The notes: generated by a model from the letters alone, not told the origin. Positions 7,212 to 15,900 are shown, numbered from the stretch's first letter. The stretch is DNA of 34,418 nt from Sterolibacterium sp964500605 (GCA_964500605.1 CAZCOS010000015.1:1-34418), one strand, 5' to 3'. Translations and numbers: made by a program.

Positions 7212-8168
7212 TTACCCTCGCATCATCATCTGATTCAACTGTAGCATGACATCGTTTTCGATTTGATCAAAGCGTCGTTGTCGGATGGTGTTGCGAACCC
7301 CTTTGGAGGTGTATTCACGGGAATGGTCATTTTCACCAACCCACAGAAATTGTAGTCTGGGGCGTTTCGTTCCATTTCCGTCGATTTCAAGACGTTGGTG
7401 CAAGACGGCCGTCAAACCGTTTGCAAGCAGACTGGCGATATCTTCTGCGCTACCTGCGGTTGCATTGGCCAGCGAATACAGGCGTTCAATGGCCATGGTG
7501 ACGCTTCCTGCGTGGGTGGTGCAGATGACCAGACGTCCGTTGATGGAAGCGCGCAAAGCTTCGGTGGCAGCTTCACCATCCCGAACTTCACCCAGAAAGA
7601 TGACGGAAGGCGACCATCGGGCTGCCTTGCGGATTTCTTCACCGAATCCACCCTGTTCAACCCAGGTCTGGTAACAGATGCCGTGACCATGGTGGCCTTC
7701 CAGTGGCATCTCCGGCGGGTCTTCGACCGTGATGCCGACCCCGCCATAGCGGGCGAGACGGGCGGTCAATAAGCTGGAGGCCGTTGTGGTTTTTCCCTGT
7801 CCGAATGCGCCTGCAACGACAATCAGTCCCGTGATATCCGGTGTCATCAACTTGTCGACGTGGCGCGGATGGATGCCCAGTGTGTTGATGTCGGGCACTT
7901 TGGGAGGAAATCGGCGCAGGACATAAACCGTTTCCGCGATGCTGATCAGCATCGAAACGCGAAAAGAAATTCCCTCGTGACGAACGGTGAATTCATTACG
8001 TTGTGTGCTGGCGTGAAGGGCTTCACATTTTTCGCGTAAAACATCCAGCACTTCACGATATTCCGGGGGGGCTGGATGAGGATCAATGGTTTGTGGAATG
8101 CCAGCAAAGAAATGGCCACTTTCGCCAAGGTAAATGGCAAAAAACTCGAGTTCATTGAGCTTGGCCAT
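7212..8168 (-). CDS. second pilus ATPase, PilT-like (possible retraction ATPase)
   Basis: This 318-residue secretion/pilus ATPase is shorter than the assembly ATPase PilQ. Walker A is GAFGQGKTTT (120-129). An acidic VEDPPE box lies at about 148-153, Walker B is SPSVIFLGEVRD (186-197), and a TTHAGS His box begins at about 217. There is no CxxC zinc module, in contrast to PilQ, which fits a PilT/retraction type. R64 has one pilus ATPase. A second ATPase-type gene after pilS, as in PAPI-1-like clusters, suggests an extruding and retracting pilus, but retraction is inference. The first residue of the P-loop motif is normal but the x positions (AFGQ) are unusual. It is separated from pilS by a strong terminator-like hairpin. 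Confidence 0.82.
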   Translation of the reverse strand: MAKLNELEFFAIYLGESGHFFAGIPQTIDPHPAPPEYREVLDVLREKCEALHASTQRNEFTVRHEGISFRVSMLISIAETVYVLRRFPPKVPDINTLGIHPRHVDKLMTPDITGLIVVAGAFGQGKTTTASSLLTARLARYGGVGITVEDPPEMPLEGHHGHGICYQTWVEQGGFGEEIRKAARWSPSVIFLGEVRDGEAATEALRASINGRLVICTTHAGSVTMAIERLYSLANATAGSAEDIASLLANGLTAVLHQRLEIDGNGTKRPRLQFLWVGENDHSREYTSKGVRNTIRQRRFDQIENDVMLQLNQMMMRG

Positions 8169-8198
8169 GAGGGTTTAGGTCGTCGCGAAAAGGATTTC

Positions 8199-8246
8199 AA
8201 AAAAGGAAACGGCAGTTGTGGCCTCAACCACAGTCTGCCATTTCCT
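8199..8246 (-). terminator. intrinsic terminator/attenuator between pilS and the second ATPase gene
   Basis: Read on the minus strand, a long interrupted stem forms from GGAAA, GGCAG and GTGG pairing with CCAC, CTGCC and TTTCC. A 6-base loop sits at 8222-8227 and six T residues (8199-8204) follow immediately. A smaller GGCC-TTCT-GGCC hairpin (8260-8271) sits between it and the pilS stop. This is the best intrinsic terminator in the window. Partial read-through would raise major pilin over distal products. Confidence 0.85.
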
Positions 8247-8282
8247 GTTTCGGGTAAGTGGCCAGAAGGCCGGAGAAGAGAA

Positions 8283-8858
8283 TTAGTTGACGGTTGTCCA
8301 GATGATGGTTGTCCCCGCAGCGGCTGTGCTGCAGCTGGTATTGGCTTGAGCGGGCGTGACTGGGAAGGTTGTGTATGCAGTTCCTCCGACACTCACTTGC
8401 GTCCAGCCTGTATTTGCATTGGTCACCAATTGGGTGCAGATATCTACCGGAACGGCAGACAATTGGATGGTGAAATTGGGGGCGGGAGCTGCCGTCGGGG
8501 CGATGGTCAATGCCCCACCCCAAGGGGCACGGAAGCCACCGGCAGCACTAATAAAGATCAAGTCAGTCGGGACTTTTCGGGCGTTATTGAGTTGAGTATG
8601 AACTGCGCCCCCTCCTGCAGCTGTGTAGCCTCCCTGTCCAAGATAAAGTTGTTGAACAGCCGAGCGGATTGCAGTAATGTCCTTGAGCATGGTGACGGAG
8701 GTGTTGCTGGATTGCGCACTGTTGAATAGGGCCAGCGCGCCCACTACGACGGCCGCGATGATCGCCAGTGCCGCAATGATTTCCATCAGGGTCATGCCGG
8801 CCTGCTTGCGGATGGAAAGCAGGGTCTTCTTCAACTGCTGGGTTGACTTCGACTTCAT
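8283..8858 (-). CDS. pilS: major type IVb prepilin, PilS-like
   Basis: This 191-residue prepilin has a long basic leader (21 residues) ending in Gly21, then the mature N-terminus MTLMEIIAALAIIAAVVVG with Glu at +5 (E26). Methionine as first mature residue and the long leader are type IVb features. The globular part is rich in Ala, Gly and Thr. Cys141 and Cys176 can form the C-terminal disulfide (D-region) typical of pilins. It should polymerise into the pilus fibre after cleavage by a prepilin peptidase, which is not encoded in this window. The ATG at 8858 has AGGAG 8 bases upstream, a strong site. A terminator directly follows the gene, consistent with high relative expression. Confidence 0.93.
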   Translation of the reverse strand: MKSKSTQQLKKTLLSIRKQAGMTLMEIIAALAIIAAVVVGALALFNSAQSSNTSVTMLKDITAIRSAVQQLYLGQGGYTAAGGGAVHTQLNNARKVPTDLIFISAAGGFRAPWGGALTIAPTAAPAPNFTIQLSAVPVDICTQLVTNANTGWTQVSVGGTAYTTFPVTPAQANTSCSTAAAGTTIIWTTVN

Positions 8859-8905
8859 GTGCTAACTCCTGTGTGATGGTGATAGGTAAAGATAAAACTC
8901 ATACT

Positions 8906-10006
8906 TCAATGTGACATCATTTGCTGCATCGCCTGCGACATTTGCAACTCCATGGCGATCATGCCGCTGACCATGAAGGCGATGAGCCCCCCTACAAGAA
9001 GAAGGCAAAGACCGAACACCACCTTCATTCTTGATTCGATTTGCTCGACAGCTTCATCGAGCCATTCACGCCCCAACATCGATAGAGATTCCTCAAACCC
9101 CGAAAGTGAGGAGTAAACCCCCAGGTCTTCGATGATTTCTCGATCAGGGAATTCCAGCCCCGAGCGCGCGAGTGCCTCACCCATGTTGCGACCTGAACGC
9201 ATTCCGGACAAACAGGTTGTGATGCGCCTTTTTAGCCACGGCCCCGCATGAGCCGCTAATTGTTCCAGTGCGACCTCAATACGCAACCCCGCTTCAACCA
9301 TGGCGGCCAGGGCGATCAACCAGGTCCCTCCCTGAACGATGCGATAGATGCTGTATGGCGCGTAGCGATCCAGACGGACGCGTATCGTACCATCAAATCG
9401 TGACAGTGTCATGAAAAAAAGAGTGATGAATCCGGGAATGATCAAGGCCATTAACCACAGCCAGTTTCTTGCGAAATCGCTCAGGAGGATCATCCATCTG
9501 GCCAGTCCGGTCCATTGGGCACCCTGAATGGCTTGTGTAAAAGCGGGAACAATCTTGAACCCGAAGAGGAACAGTACCCCAAAGGCCATGACAAGCAGAA
9601 CGGCAGGATAAGCCAGGCCGGAATAGACCGCTCCCGTGATCCGCTTGCGCGCTTCCATGATGCGGGCCGCGGAATACAGGGCGGCTTCAAGTGCGCCGGA
9701 TTGTTCGCCGGCAGAGATCAGCATCATTTCTTCGACGGTGACCCAGCCTTGCATTGCTTTTGAAAGGCGGGCACCATTCCGGATGGCCTTGATCCAGGCC
9801 GTCAAGGCAATGGTTTCGGGCTCTTTTTCTCCACCTGATGCCACGCGACGGTTCCGGATGGATTCGAGCGCTTGAAGAATCTGTACTCCGTTACCGATGA
9901 GTTTGGCCAGTTTGAGCCAGAGTCTGCGGCGGGTGGCCTGATCGACCTGTTTGAACCAGAATCTTCCAAAACTGGCTTCAAAGGTACTGACGGAGACGGT
10001 TTTCAT
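8906..10006 (-). CDS. pilR: type IVb pilus inner-membrane platform protein, PilR-like (T2SS GspF family)
   Basis: This 366-residue platform protein of the GspF/PilC/TadC family anchors the assembly ATPase at the inner membrane. It has two GspF-type halves. The first cytoplasmic part contains LISAGEQSGALEAAL (about 115-130), followed by paired membrane helices near residues 148-175 and 190-215. The second half contains MVEAGLRIEVALEQL and a final helix near 334-355. The length is near that of R64 PilR. It lies 20 bases after pilQ and 47 bases before pilS in the same operon. Confidence 0.9.
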   Translation of the reverse strand: MKTVSVSTFEASFGRFWFKQVDQATRRRLWLKLAKLIGNGVQILQALESIRNRRVASGGEKEPETIALTAWIKAIRNGARLSKAMQGWVTVEEMMLISAGEQSGALEAALYSAARIMEARKRITGAVYSGLAYPAVLLVMAFGVLFLFGFKIVPAFTQAIQGAQWTGLARWMILLSDFARNWLWLMALIIPGFITLFFMTLSRFDGTIRVRLDRYAPYSIYRIVQGGTWLIALAAMVEAGLRIEVALEQLAAHAGPWLKRRITTCLSGMRSGRNMGEALARSGLEFPDREIIEDLGVYSSLSGFEESLSMLGREWLDEAVEQIESRMKVVFGLCLLLVGGLIAFMVSGMIAMELQMSQAMQQMMSH

Positions 10007-10026
10007 CAGTTTTGGTGGCCAGGCGG

Positions 10027-11556
10027 TTAGTGAAGATTGTGCAGGGCGTCATCACTTTTGATGAGCCGTCCGACGGTTGTTTCGGCCTGGAAGGGGTCTA
10101 CAACGCCCTGAATGACTTTGAGCAGGGCGTGATCGCGCATGGTCAGGCCACGCAATTCGTTGCGCCAGTAGTTCATGGCACCAAGTTTGTCGTGCTTGCG
10201 AATGAAGGTGAGAAGCTTGTCGTCGGTCAGGACGGTTTCTGCGACGACGGTTCTGCCGACGATGCCCGTATCCCGGCAATTTTCACAGCCGTTACCCAGT
10301 ACATAGACCTTTTCCAGTTCTGCCACACTCATGATGCGTTGCAGATCGCTTTGAGAGTAACGGTCCAAGACGCTGTTAATTGGAATTTTGCATTGGGGGC
10401 AAAGCACTTTCAGCAATCTTTGACAGATGAGCCCGGTGATGATGGAGGCGTCAGCCAGGAGTTCGATCGGTACCCCCAGGTCGATCAGACGGTCGAGAAT
10501 GGCCATGGCATTGTTGGCATGCACGGTGGTCCAGACCTGGTGGCCTGTCATGGCTGCTTGCACTGCCAGACGAGCGGAGGGGGTGTCGCGAACTTCACCG
10601 ATCATGATGACGTCCGGGTCAAGACGCATGGCGGATTTGATGGCAACCTGAAAGGCTTTAGAGCGTTCTTCTTCGGTCTGGGCATTGGTGACCGGCGTTT
10701 GCACTGCCCCCATAATCGGATACTCTGGCGGGTCCTCGACGGTGATGACGTGTTTTCGTCCTGCCTCTTCCCGGATGATGGAAGCCAGGACACGCTGCAG
10801 GGTGGTCGATTTACCACTGCCGGTGGGGCCGCCGATGACGATGATGCCGGTGGGGCATTTTTTCATCAGCTCGAGATTGTCGGATTGCTCGCCGCTAAAC
10901 CCCAGGGAGCGCAGGTCAAGATCGTCTGCCGTATCGTTGTAGAGCAGTCGCATGACGAATAGAAAGCCATCGGTTTTTGGACTGGTGGCAATACGGATGC
11001 CGTCGATGCCTTCCGGTAGCTTGTTTCGGTCGGAGATGCGGGCATCCTGGCGTGAAAGGGGTTCGAACGTGGAGTCGCCAATATCCGCCATGGATTGATA
11101 AATGGCGGTGCAAAGTTTGTCGCCCGTATCGTAGGAGTGTTCTTCGATGAATTCGAGATCGTTTTGAATTCGGAAATAAATCTGGGTGTTATGACGGTTA
11201 TCAACCCGGATGTGGATGTCGGAGGCGCGCAGGCGAGTGGCTTTCCGGAAGAGGTTTTTGGCCATGTCCTGCATTTCGGAGAAGGATGTGCTGCGCCGGA
11301 GGGGCTGTGCATCCTCGTACATCTCGGCAATGACCCGCATGTCGACTTGCAGGACGCGGTGTGCCACGTTGAGCCGCTTGAGTCGTCCGATGAAGGCATT
11401 GACTGAAGGATCGAAGACGTGGGATTTCGAGATCAACAAGCGACCATCGTCGAGCAGACAGAGCTTCTGGCGCAAGGCTGCGTCGACGGAAAATTTCCCG
11501 GAGGCCCCGGTCAGAGGGATGCCTTGCTTGGGAGTGGGTGTAGAAGGGTCCGCCAT
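10027..11556 (-). CDS. pilQ: pilus assembly ATPase, PilQ-like (GspE/PilB family)
   Basis: This 509-residue hexameric secretion ATPase powers pilus extension. The N-terminal part ends in a RASDIHIRV segment (110-118) typical of the N2 domain. Walker A is GPTGSGKST (243-251), an Asp box VEDPPEYP lies at 273-280, Walker B is RLDPDVIMIGEVRD (311-324), and the His box is TTVHANN (343-349). A zinc-binding pair follows: C386-x-x-C389 and C424-x-x-C427, characteristic of assembly rather than retraction ATPases. The name follows R64, where PilQ is the ATPase; it must not be confused with the PilQ secretin of type IVa pili. It starts 4 bases after the pilP stop. Confidence 0.93.
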   Translation of the reverse strand: MADPSTPTPKQGIPLTGASGKFSVDAALRQKLCLLDDGRLLISKSHVFDPSVNAFIGRLKRLNVAHRVLQVDMRVIAEMYEDAQPLRRSTSFSEMQDMAKNLFRKATRLRASDIHIRVDNRHNTQIYFRIQNDLEFIEEHSYDTGDKLCTAIYQSMADIGDSTFEPLSRQDARISDRNKLPEGIDGIRIATSPKTDGFLFVMRLLYNDTADDLDLRSLGFSGEQSDNLELMKKCPTGIIVIGGPTGSGKSTTLQRVLASIIREEAGRKHVITVEDPPEYPIMGAVQTPVTNAQTEEERSKAFQVAIKSAMRLDPDVIMIGEVRDTPSARLAVQAAMTGHQVWTTVHANNAMAILDRLIDLGVPIELLADASIITGLICQRLLKVLCPQCKIPINSVLDRYSQSDLQRIMSVAELEKVYVLGNGCENCRDTGIVGRTVVAETVLTDDKLLTFIRKHDKLGAMNYWRNELRGLTMRDHALLKVIQGVVDPFQAETTVGRLIKSDDALHNLH

Positions 11557-11560
11557 GGGT

Positions 11561-12046
11561 TCATCTTCCCATGATGCTGAGAGGCGGGACAGCGGTGACG
11601 GGCGACGGAGCGGGTGGGGGTTCGTAGCCGTAATTCAGCCGAACACGCTCGTTGCCTCGTGAAATGTGGACGGCATCGACTCCGATTCTGGAAACGAGCC
11701 ATCCTCCGGGGATTTTGTCGCCTTGCTTGACGTTCTGCTGCTGGCCACTGCCAAACGCCAATGTGGCCACCATTTTTCCATCCGCGCCTTCAATGGAGCG
11801 GACGACGGGGTGACGTACGCGATCGATATTGAGCGCGTCGGCATTGGTCGTCCGGTCGATTTCGGCCTGTTTGGCAGCGATTTGCGAGCGCAGTTCGAGT
11901 TCCTGCTTTTTGGCCGTCAGCACGGCGATGGATTCATTGATGCGCTGTAATTGCTCGGGAATGCTTTCCTGCGCGAGAACGGAGGAAGAGAAAGCGGCAT
12001 GGGTGCCGAATACCAGAATCAGGATGAAGTATTTAGGGCTGAACAT
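11561..12046 (-). CDS. pilP: type IVb pilus periplasmic protein, PilP-like
   Basis: This 161-residue exported protein has an N-terminal signal peptide with probable cleavage after VLA25. A Lys/Glu-rich coiled-coil-prone helix (about 28-65, INESIAVLTAKKQELEL) follows. The compact beta domain contains GQQQNVKQGDKIPGGWLVSRI, which resembles the PilP/GspC homology region that links the inner-membrane complex with the secretin. A Pro-rich tail ends the protein. The ATG at 12046 has AAGGA 7 bases upstream and lies within the last 14 bases of the pilO frame, so the two genes overlap and are probably translationally coupled. Confidence 0.85.
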   Translation of the reverse strand: MFSPKYFILILVFGTHAAFSSSVLAQESIPEQLQRINESIAVLTAKKQELELRSQIAAKQAEIDRTTNADALNIDRVRHPVVRSIEGADGKMVATLAFGSGQQQNVKQGDKIPGGWLVSRIGVDAVHISRGNERVRLNYGYEPPPAPSPVTAVPPLSIMGR

Positions 12047-13358
12047 ATTGATTTCCTTCCATGGACCATTTCATTGCACCACTTTCGTTGAAGGATAAGT
12101 GTATCTGTGTGATTCGCAGGCCATTGGTGTCGAGGTGGGCAATGAGAGATGATGGGGTGAGCGAGGTGTTGACCAGTGCCCAGTTCAATCCTTTCCAGCT
12201 CTCGTCTTTGGTGAGAGCTTGCCCCAGGACTGTCCCTGTCTGAGGGTCCTTGAGTTGTAATTCCAGACCATAACGCTGGGCGTTGCTCAGAAAAGAGATT
12301 CTGCGATCCTGTTCCTTGGGAAGAACGTCATCTTTCTGGGGAGGGCCAAGCTCAAGAGGGATTTCGAGTGTGGCCTGATTCCCATCTGGTGAAATGACAA
12401 CCTGGGGTTCGAAGGCCAGAATCTGTTCCAGTGTGCCTGTGTCGCGCCGTAGCCATTTGACGGTCAGAACGCGCTCCTTGCAGTAGAGTCCCGCGGGGTC
12501 CCAGTTTCCGGGCCAGAGAGTTTTGAGGGCAAAGATAGCCGATTCGCAGCTTTGTGCATACTGCGCAGCGGAAGGGAGTTTCTTCCAGGGTTGTTCTTCT
12601 TTGATGGCGGCACGAGCGGCCTGTTCTTCGGCTTCCAACCGGGCCAGTTCTTCGAGTTGTTTCTGGATTTGATATTTTGTCCAGAAGTGATACCCCGTTA
12701 GCCCGGCGGCCAGGATGCCAATGATGATGTAGAAAGCCAGGTTGTCTTGAAAAAAATCAAGCCAGGGATTGCGGACAGGGCGAACTTCCCACCATTTTTT
12801 GAAGCTGAACTTGTCGCCGTGTCGTGGGAGCAAGTCTTCAAAGCTGCGCTCGATGCTGTCGGAAATACCCCAGTATTCGGGGGCAAAGACCGTTTGCCAC
12901 TCGGTGAGTGAGCGGTCTGTCATCATGCGATTTCGGACGACCTCTTCCGTGGCGAGCAGGTCGCCATCGTGCAGCAGGACGCCTTCCCGTTGGGCGACAT
13001 AAATCCACAAGCCGTTTGGAGCCCGCATGGCACACAAGAAGCTGCGGTCGCGATTGGCCACTTCCAGTGATTTGGAAACCATGGCGGCGACGGAGAGCAT
13101 TCCGGCCTTGATGCCATCCGTAGTCGCACCAAATCCGGCTTGTGGAATGCCGGAGGTGCGTTGAACGGCCAGATCAAAGCCTTGTTCCTCGGACATTTTG
13201 TGCAGCTCGGCTTTGCGTAGCTTTGAGGTTGTTCCAGGCAAAGGCTGCCAGAACAGGCCCGATACGAAAACTCGTTTGCCAAACTCGAAGGTTTGAGCGG
13301 GCGAGGCCGACATGTCCGATGGATCGAACGATGTGACGGGTTCTTTATCAAAATCCAT
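12033..13358 (-). CDS. pilO: type IVb pilus protein, PilO-like (PilO2 family)
   Basis: This 441-residue protein has one internal membrane helix (about 207-226, LAFYIIIGILAAGLTGYHFW). It separates a cytoplasmic N-terminal half, which includes VFVSGLFWQPL (31-40), from a periplasmic C-terminal half. A short coiled coil (about 230-255) lies just after the helix. This topology and size match PilO of R64-type pili (pilin accessory protein PilO2), which is thought to form the inner-membrane scaffold with PilP. The ATG at 13358 is 4 bases after the pilN stop without a strong ribosome site, suggesting coupling to pilN. Confidence 0.85.
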   Translation of the reverse strand: MDFDKEPVTSFDPSDMSASPAQTFEFGKRVFVSGLFWQPLPGTTSKLRKAELHKMSEEQGFDLAVQRTSGIPQAGFGATTDGIKAGMLSVAAMVSKSLEVANRDRSFLCAMRAPNGLWIYVAQREGVLLHDGDLLATEEVVRNRMMTDRSLTEWQTVFAPEYWGISDSIERSFEDLLPRHGDKFSFKKWWEVRPVRNPWLDFFQDNLAFYIIIGILAAGLTGYHFWTKYQIQKQLEELARLEAEEQAARAAIKEEQPWKKLPSAAQYAQSCESAIFALKTLWPGNWDPAGLYCKERVLTVKWLRRDTGTLEQILAFEPQVVISPDGNQATLEIPLELGPPQKDDVLPKEQDRRISFLSNAQRYGLELQLKDPQTGTVLGQALTKDESWKGLNWALVNTSLTPSSLIAHLDTNGLRITQIHLSFNESGAMKWSMEGNQYVQP

Positions 13359-13362
13359 CGGT

Positions 13363-15063
13363 TCAATCAGTCGTGACAGGCTGGATCAGGATGACCAGGA
13401 CGCTGCGGTTGCGATTTCCCTTGACACCGCCGCCCAAGGTGGGATTTCTGGCATTTCCTACACCACGCGTGTCAGCATCGGAGGCACTTTGCTCGAATCC
13501 GGTCATGACCAAGGTGTCGCCCGAGTGGAGTAGAACGCGCTGCATGAAATTACGGGTGTCGACGTCAGGAGCCTGGATGGTTGAGTTGTTGGAGTTGACC
13601 GAGTAGATCCCGAGTAAGGAGGAAATATCGACGGCGAATTGCAGCATGAGTTGTCCTCGGTCCAGAATGTGGGGAACGATGGACATGGAGAAACCGGTAG
13701 TGAGTGTGCCAGGCTGCAACGTGGTGGTTGAACCCACACCGGAGGTTTGTGTGGTGGTTGATGAGGCAAGATAAGTGGTCTGACGGCCAACTTGCAGGGG
13801 GGCAGATTGGTTGTTGAGTGTTGTCAGTGAGGCCGATGTGACTTGTGAGACGTGGCCTTGGGTGGATAGCGCATTGATAAAGGCTTGCGATCCAGCCCAT
13901 GAACCGATGCTGGCACCAGTCAGTGGCCCATTTGGATTCTGGTTCACCCGGCCGGCCGAGGAAAGGACGTTCAATGTCAGCGTCGGATTGTTGGTGGAGG
14001 AGGGGTCAAAAGCATTCTTGAAAGAAAACCCTGCATTGCCAGCAAGGGAGCGATAGACAATATCCCAGTTGATTCCGTATTGCTCGGAGTTTTTCAGTTC
14101 AACCGACAGTACCCGAACATTGACTACGACCTGCTTGCTGAGAGAGGCATTTTGCTGTTCGATGTATTTTTCGACACGCGCCAGGACTTCAGGGGTATCG
14201 GTGACGGTGACGGTTCCTGTGGCTGCAGTGACGCTAACGGAGGCACCTTTCTTGGAAAGCATGCCTTTGATGGATTCAAGTATGCCATCCCAGACCGAGA
14301 GTTTTGAGTCAACTTGAATTTTCTGTTTGGTCTCGGAAGATGCCGAGTTACCTGTTGAGCCAGAGCCGGAACTTCCACCGCTGGAATTCCCCCCGGTCGT
14401 GTTGGAGACCATATTGGTCATCGTCGTTTCGCCAGGCAGGGCCATCAGGCGGAAGGTTCGTGTGGCAAAGCGGTAGAAGCGGATGCCGTCGCCATTCCAT
14501 TCCCAATGCACACCAAAGCGCGCAGCCGCAACATCCAGAAAACCGGAGAGGGGGCCATCGTAGCTTAATGGAACAGCGTTCTGGATCGAGTTGGCCATGA
14601 AAGCCATGGGGTTCATGCCGGGCATGCCCAAGGGGACTTGCGGGCTTGCGGCGGGCTGTTGGGCTGCGGATGTGTTTTGTTCTTCTGGCAAGGCTTCGGG
14701 GGCAATGGTGACGGGGATTCCCATCAGGAGTGTTACTCGCTCTGCAACTTCTCGAAGCGTACGAAACTCCCGGTTAACCGAGAGACGTCGATTTGCAACC
14801 TTGTAGGCTGCAGATTGCAGCTCTCCTTCACGCGCCTTGCGTACAGGAAGCCAGATTCCATCGATGTTTTCGGAAAGAGGGCGAGAGGGCTTTGTTTCGG
14901 CGGTACGTTCCAGCTTCTGTAGTAATTTCGAGGCTTCTTCGTTCGTGCTATCGACTTCCTTTTGCATGGGCTTGACGCGTTTTGTCGAGCAGGCGGTCGT
15001 TAGAAGCAGGGATGCTGCCAGGAGCGGAGTCACCAAAAGGAGAGTTTTTCGGTTCATTCTCAT
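13363..15063 (-). CDS. pilN: type IVb pilus outer-membrane secretin lipoprotein, PilN-like
   Basis: This 566-residue secretin forms the outer-membrane pore. A lipoprotein signal peptide ends at LTTAC with lipidated Cys25. The periplasmic N domains include a segment around 75-110 and SVTAATGTVTVTDTPEVLARVEKYI as an N1-like module. A Gly/Ser-rich low-complexity loop near 223-245 interrupts them. The C-terminal secretin domain shows QVVVNVRVLSVEL, then VPHILDRGQLMLQFAVDISSL, then LLHSGDTLVMTGFEQ and a VLVILIQPV ending. The length is close to R64 PilN. It lies 6 bases after pilL. No separate pilotin gene is seen, as expected for a self-lipidated secretin. Confidence 0.92.
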   Translation of the reverse strand: MRMNRKTLLLVTPLLAASLLLTTACSTKRVKPMQKEVDSTNEEASKLLQKLERTAETKPSRPLSENIDGIWLPVRKAREGELQSAAYKVANRRLSVNREFRTLREVAERVTLLMGIPVTIAPEALPEEQNTSAAQQPAASPQVPLGMPGMNPMAFMANSIQNAVPLSYDGPLSGFLDVAAARFGVHWEWNGDGIRFYRFATRTFRLMALPGETTMTNMVSNTTGGNSSGGSSGSGSTGNSASSETKQKIQVDSKLSVWDGILESIKGMLSKKGASVSVTAATGTVTVTDTPEVLARVEKYIEQQNASLSKQVVVNVRVLSVELKNSEQYGINWDIVYRSLAGNAGFSFKNAFDPSSTNNPTLTLNVLSSAGRVNQNPNGPLTGASIGSWAGSQAFINALSTQGHVSQVTSASLTTLNNQSAPLQVGRQTTYLASSTTTQTSGVGSTTTLQPGTLTTGFSMSIVPHILDRGQLMLQFAVDISSLLGIYSVNSNNSTIQAPDVDTRNFMQRVLLHSGDTLVMTGFEQSASDADTRGVGNARNPTLGGGVKGNRNRSVLVILIQPVTTD

Positions 15064-15069
15064 TATTGC

Positions 15070-15855
15070 TTACCTTCTGACCATGATGCGCAGCATGCGG
15101 TTGGTGGTGTAGAACTGTGCCTGAATTTCATTGCCGCTACGATTGAGCGCTTCGATGACTTTATTGACGGCACCCGCGAAGGTATCGTTGAGATCAAGGT
15201 CAGCCAATGCAACGAGATCTGCAGGTTCCCAGGAGATTTGCCAGCCTACCGTGCGTGCCCAGCGACTGAAGGCATCCGAGACGCGTTCCCCGGCGCGCAG
15301 CTGCCAGGATTGGATGCTTTCGGCATTGCTTGAGGATGTTGGGGGGGCGTTCTCAAGCGGAGCTTGCAGCATTGGAGCGGGCGCGTACTGTGATCCGGCC
15401 AAGGGAGGCTCTGGCTGAATTGCGGGGGGAGGTGGCTCGGGAGCGGAGGGTGTCGCTGGGGCCGGAGTCGGCTCTGGGGCAGGCTCGGGCATAGAAGGAG
15501 GGATTGGGGCGGGTTCAGGGGCTGGGCTCGGGGTTGGTGCTTCGATGGAGGTTTGTGCCGCAGAGGTTTCCGGAAGACTCGATGCGCTTGAGGGGGCTGT
15601 CGGTGAGTCGGTGTGAATCTCAACAGCCTGGACGCTAGCCGCTTCGTTTGCAGGGTCCTTGGGGATTTCGGGAGCTTCGGATGTCGTTTCAGGAGCTTGC
15701 GGGGCGGGTGTTGCCGCGCTGGCCGATTCGGATGTGGCCGGTACGCCTGAGGAGGGGGCGCGTTTCAGAGTAGCGACCTGGGCCTGGACGACCGTTGAGG
15801 CCAGGAGTAGTCCGGCCAGCAGCGTGGATGTCCGTAATCTCGATGATCCCTTCAA
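15070..15855 (-). CDS. pilL: type IVb pilus protein PilL-like, TcpQ domain
   Basis: This 261-residue exported protein is the first recognised gene of the pilus operon. It starts with TTG at 15855, supported by AGGAGA 7 bases upstream. A signal peptide is probably cut after VQA25. Residues about 30-180 are Ala/Pro/Glu-rich and likely an extended periplasmic spacer. The C-terminal 75 residues, starting at SWQLRAGERVSDAFSRWARTVGW, fit the toxin-coregulated-pilus TcpQ domain found in PilL, where it helps secretin localisation or stability. No lipobox is evident, although R64 PilL is a lipoprotein. The symbol therefore rests on the TcpQ domain and the gene order. Confidence 0.78.
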   Translation of the reverse strand: MKGSSRLRTSTLLAGLLLASTVVQAQVATLKRAPSSGVPATSESASAATPAPQAPETTSEAPEIPKDPANEAASVQAVEIHTDSPTAPSSASSLPETSAAQTSIEAPTPSPAPEPAPIPPSMPEPAPEPTPAPATPSAPEPPPPAIQPEPPLAGSQYAPAPMLQAPLENAPPTSSSNAESIQSWQLRAGERVSDAFSRWARTVGWQISWEPADLVALADLDLNDTFAGAVNKVIEALNRSGNEIQAQFYTTNRMLRIMVRR

Positions 15856-15900
15856 TTTGATTTCTCCTGTTTGCTGCTGGAATGATTGTTTGTTGCTGAT

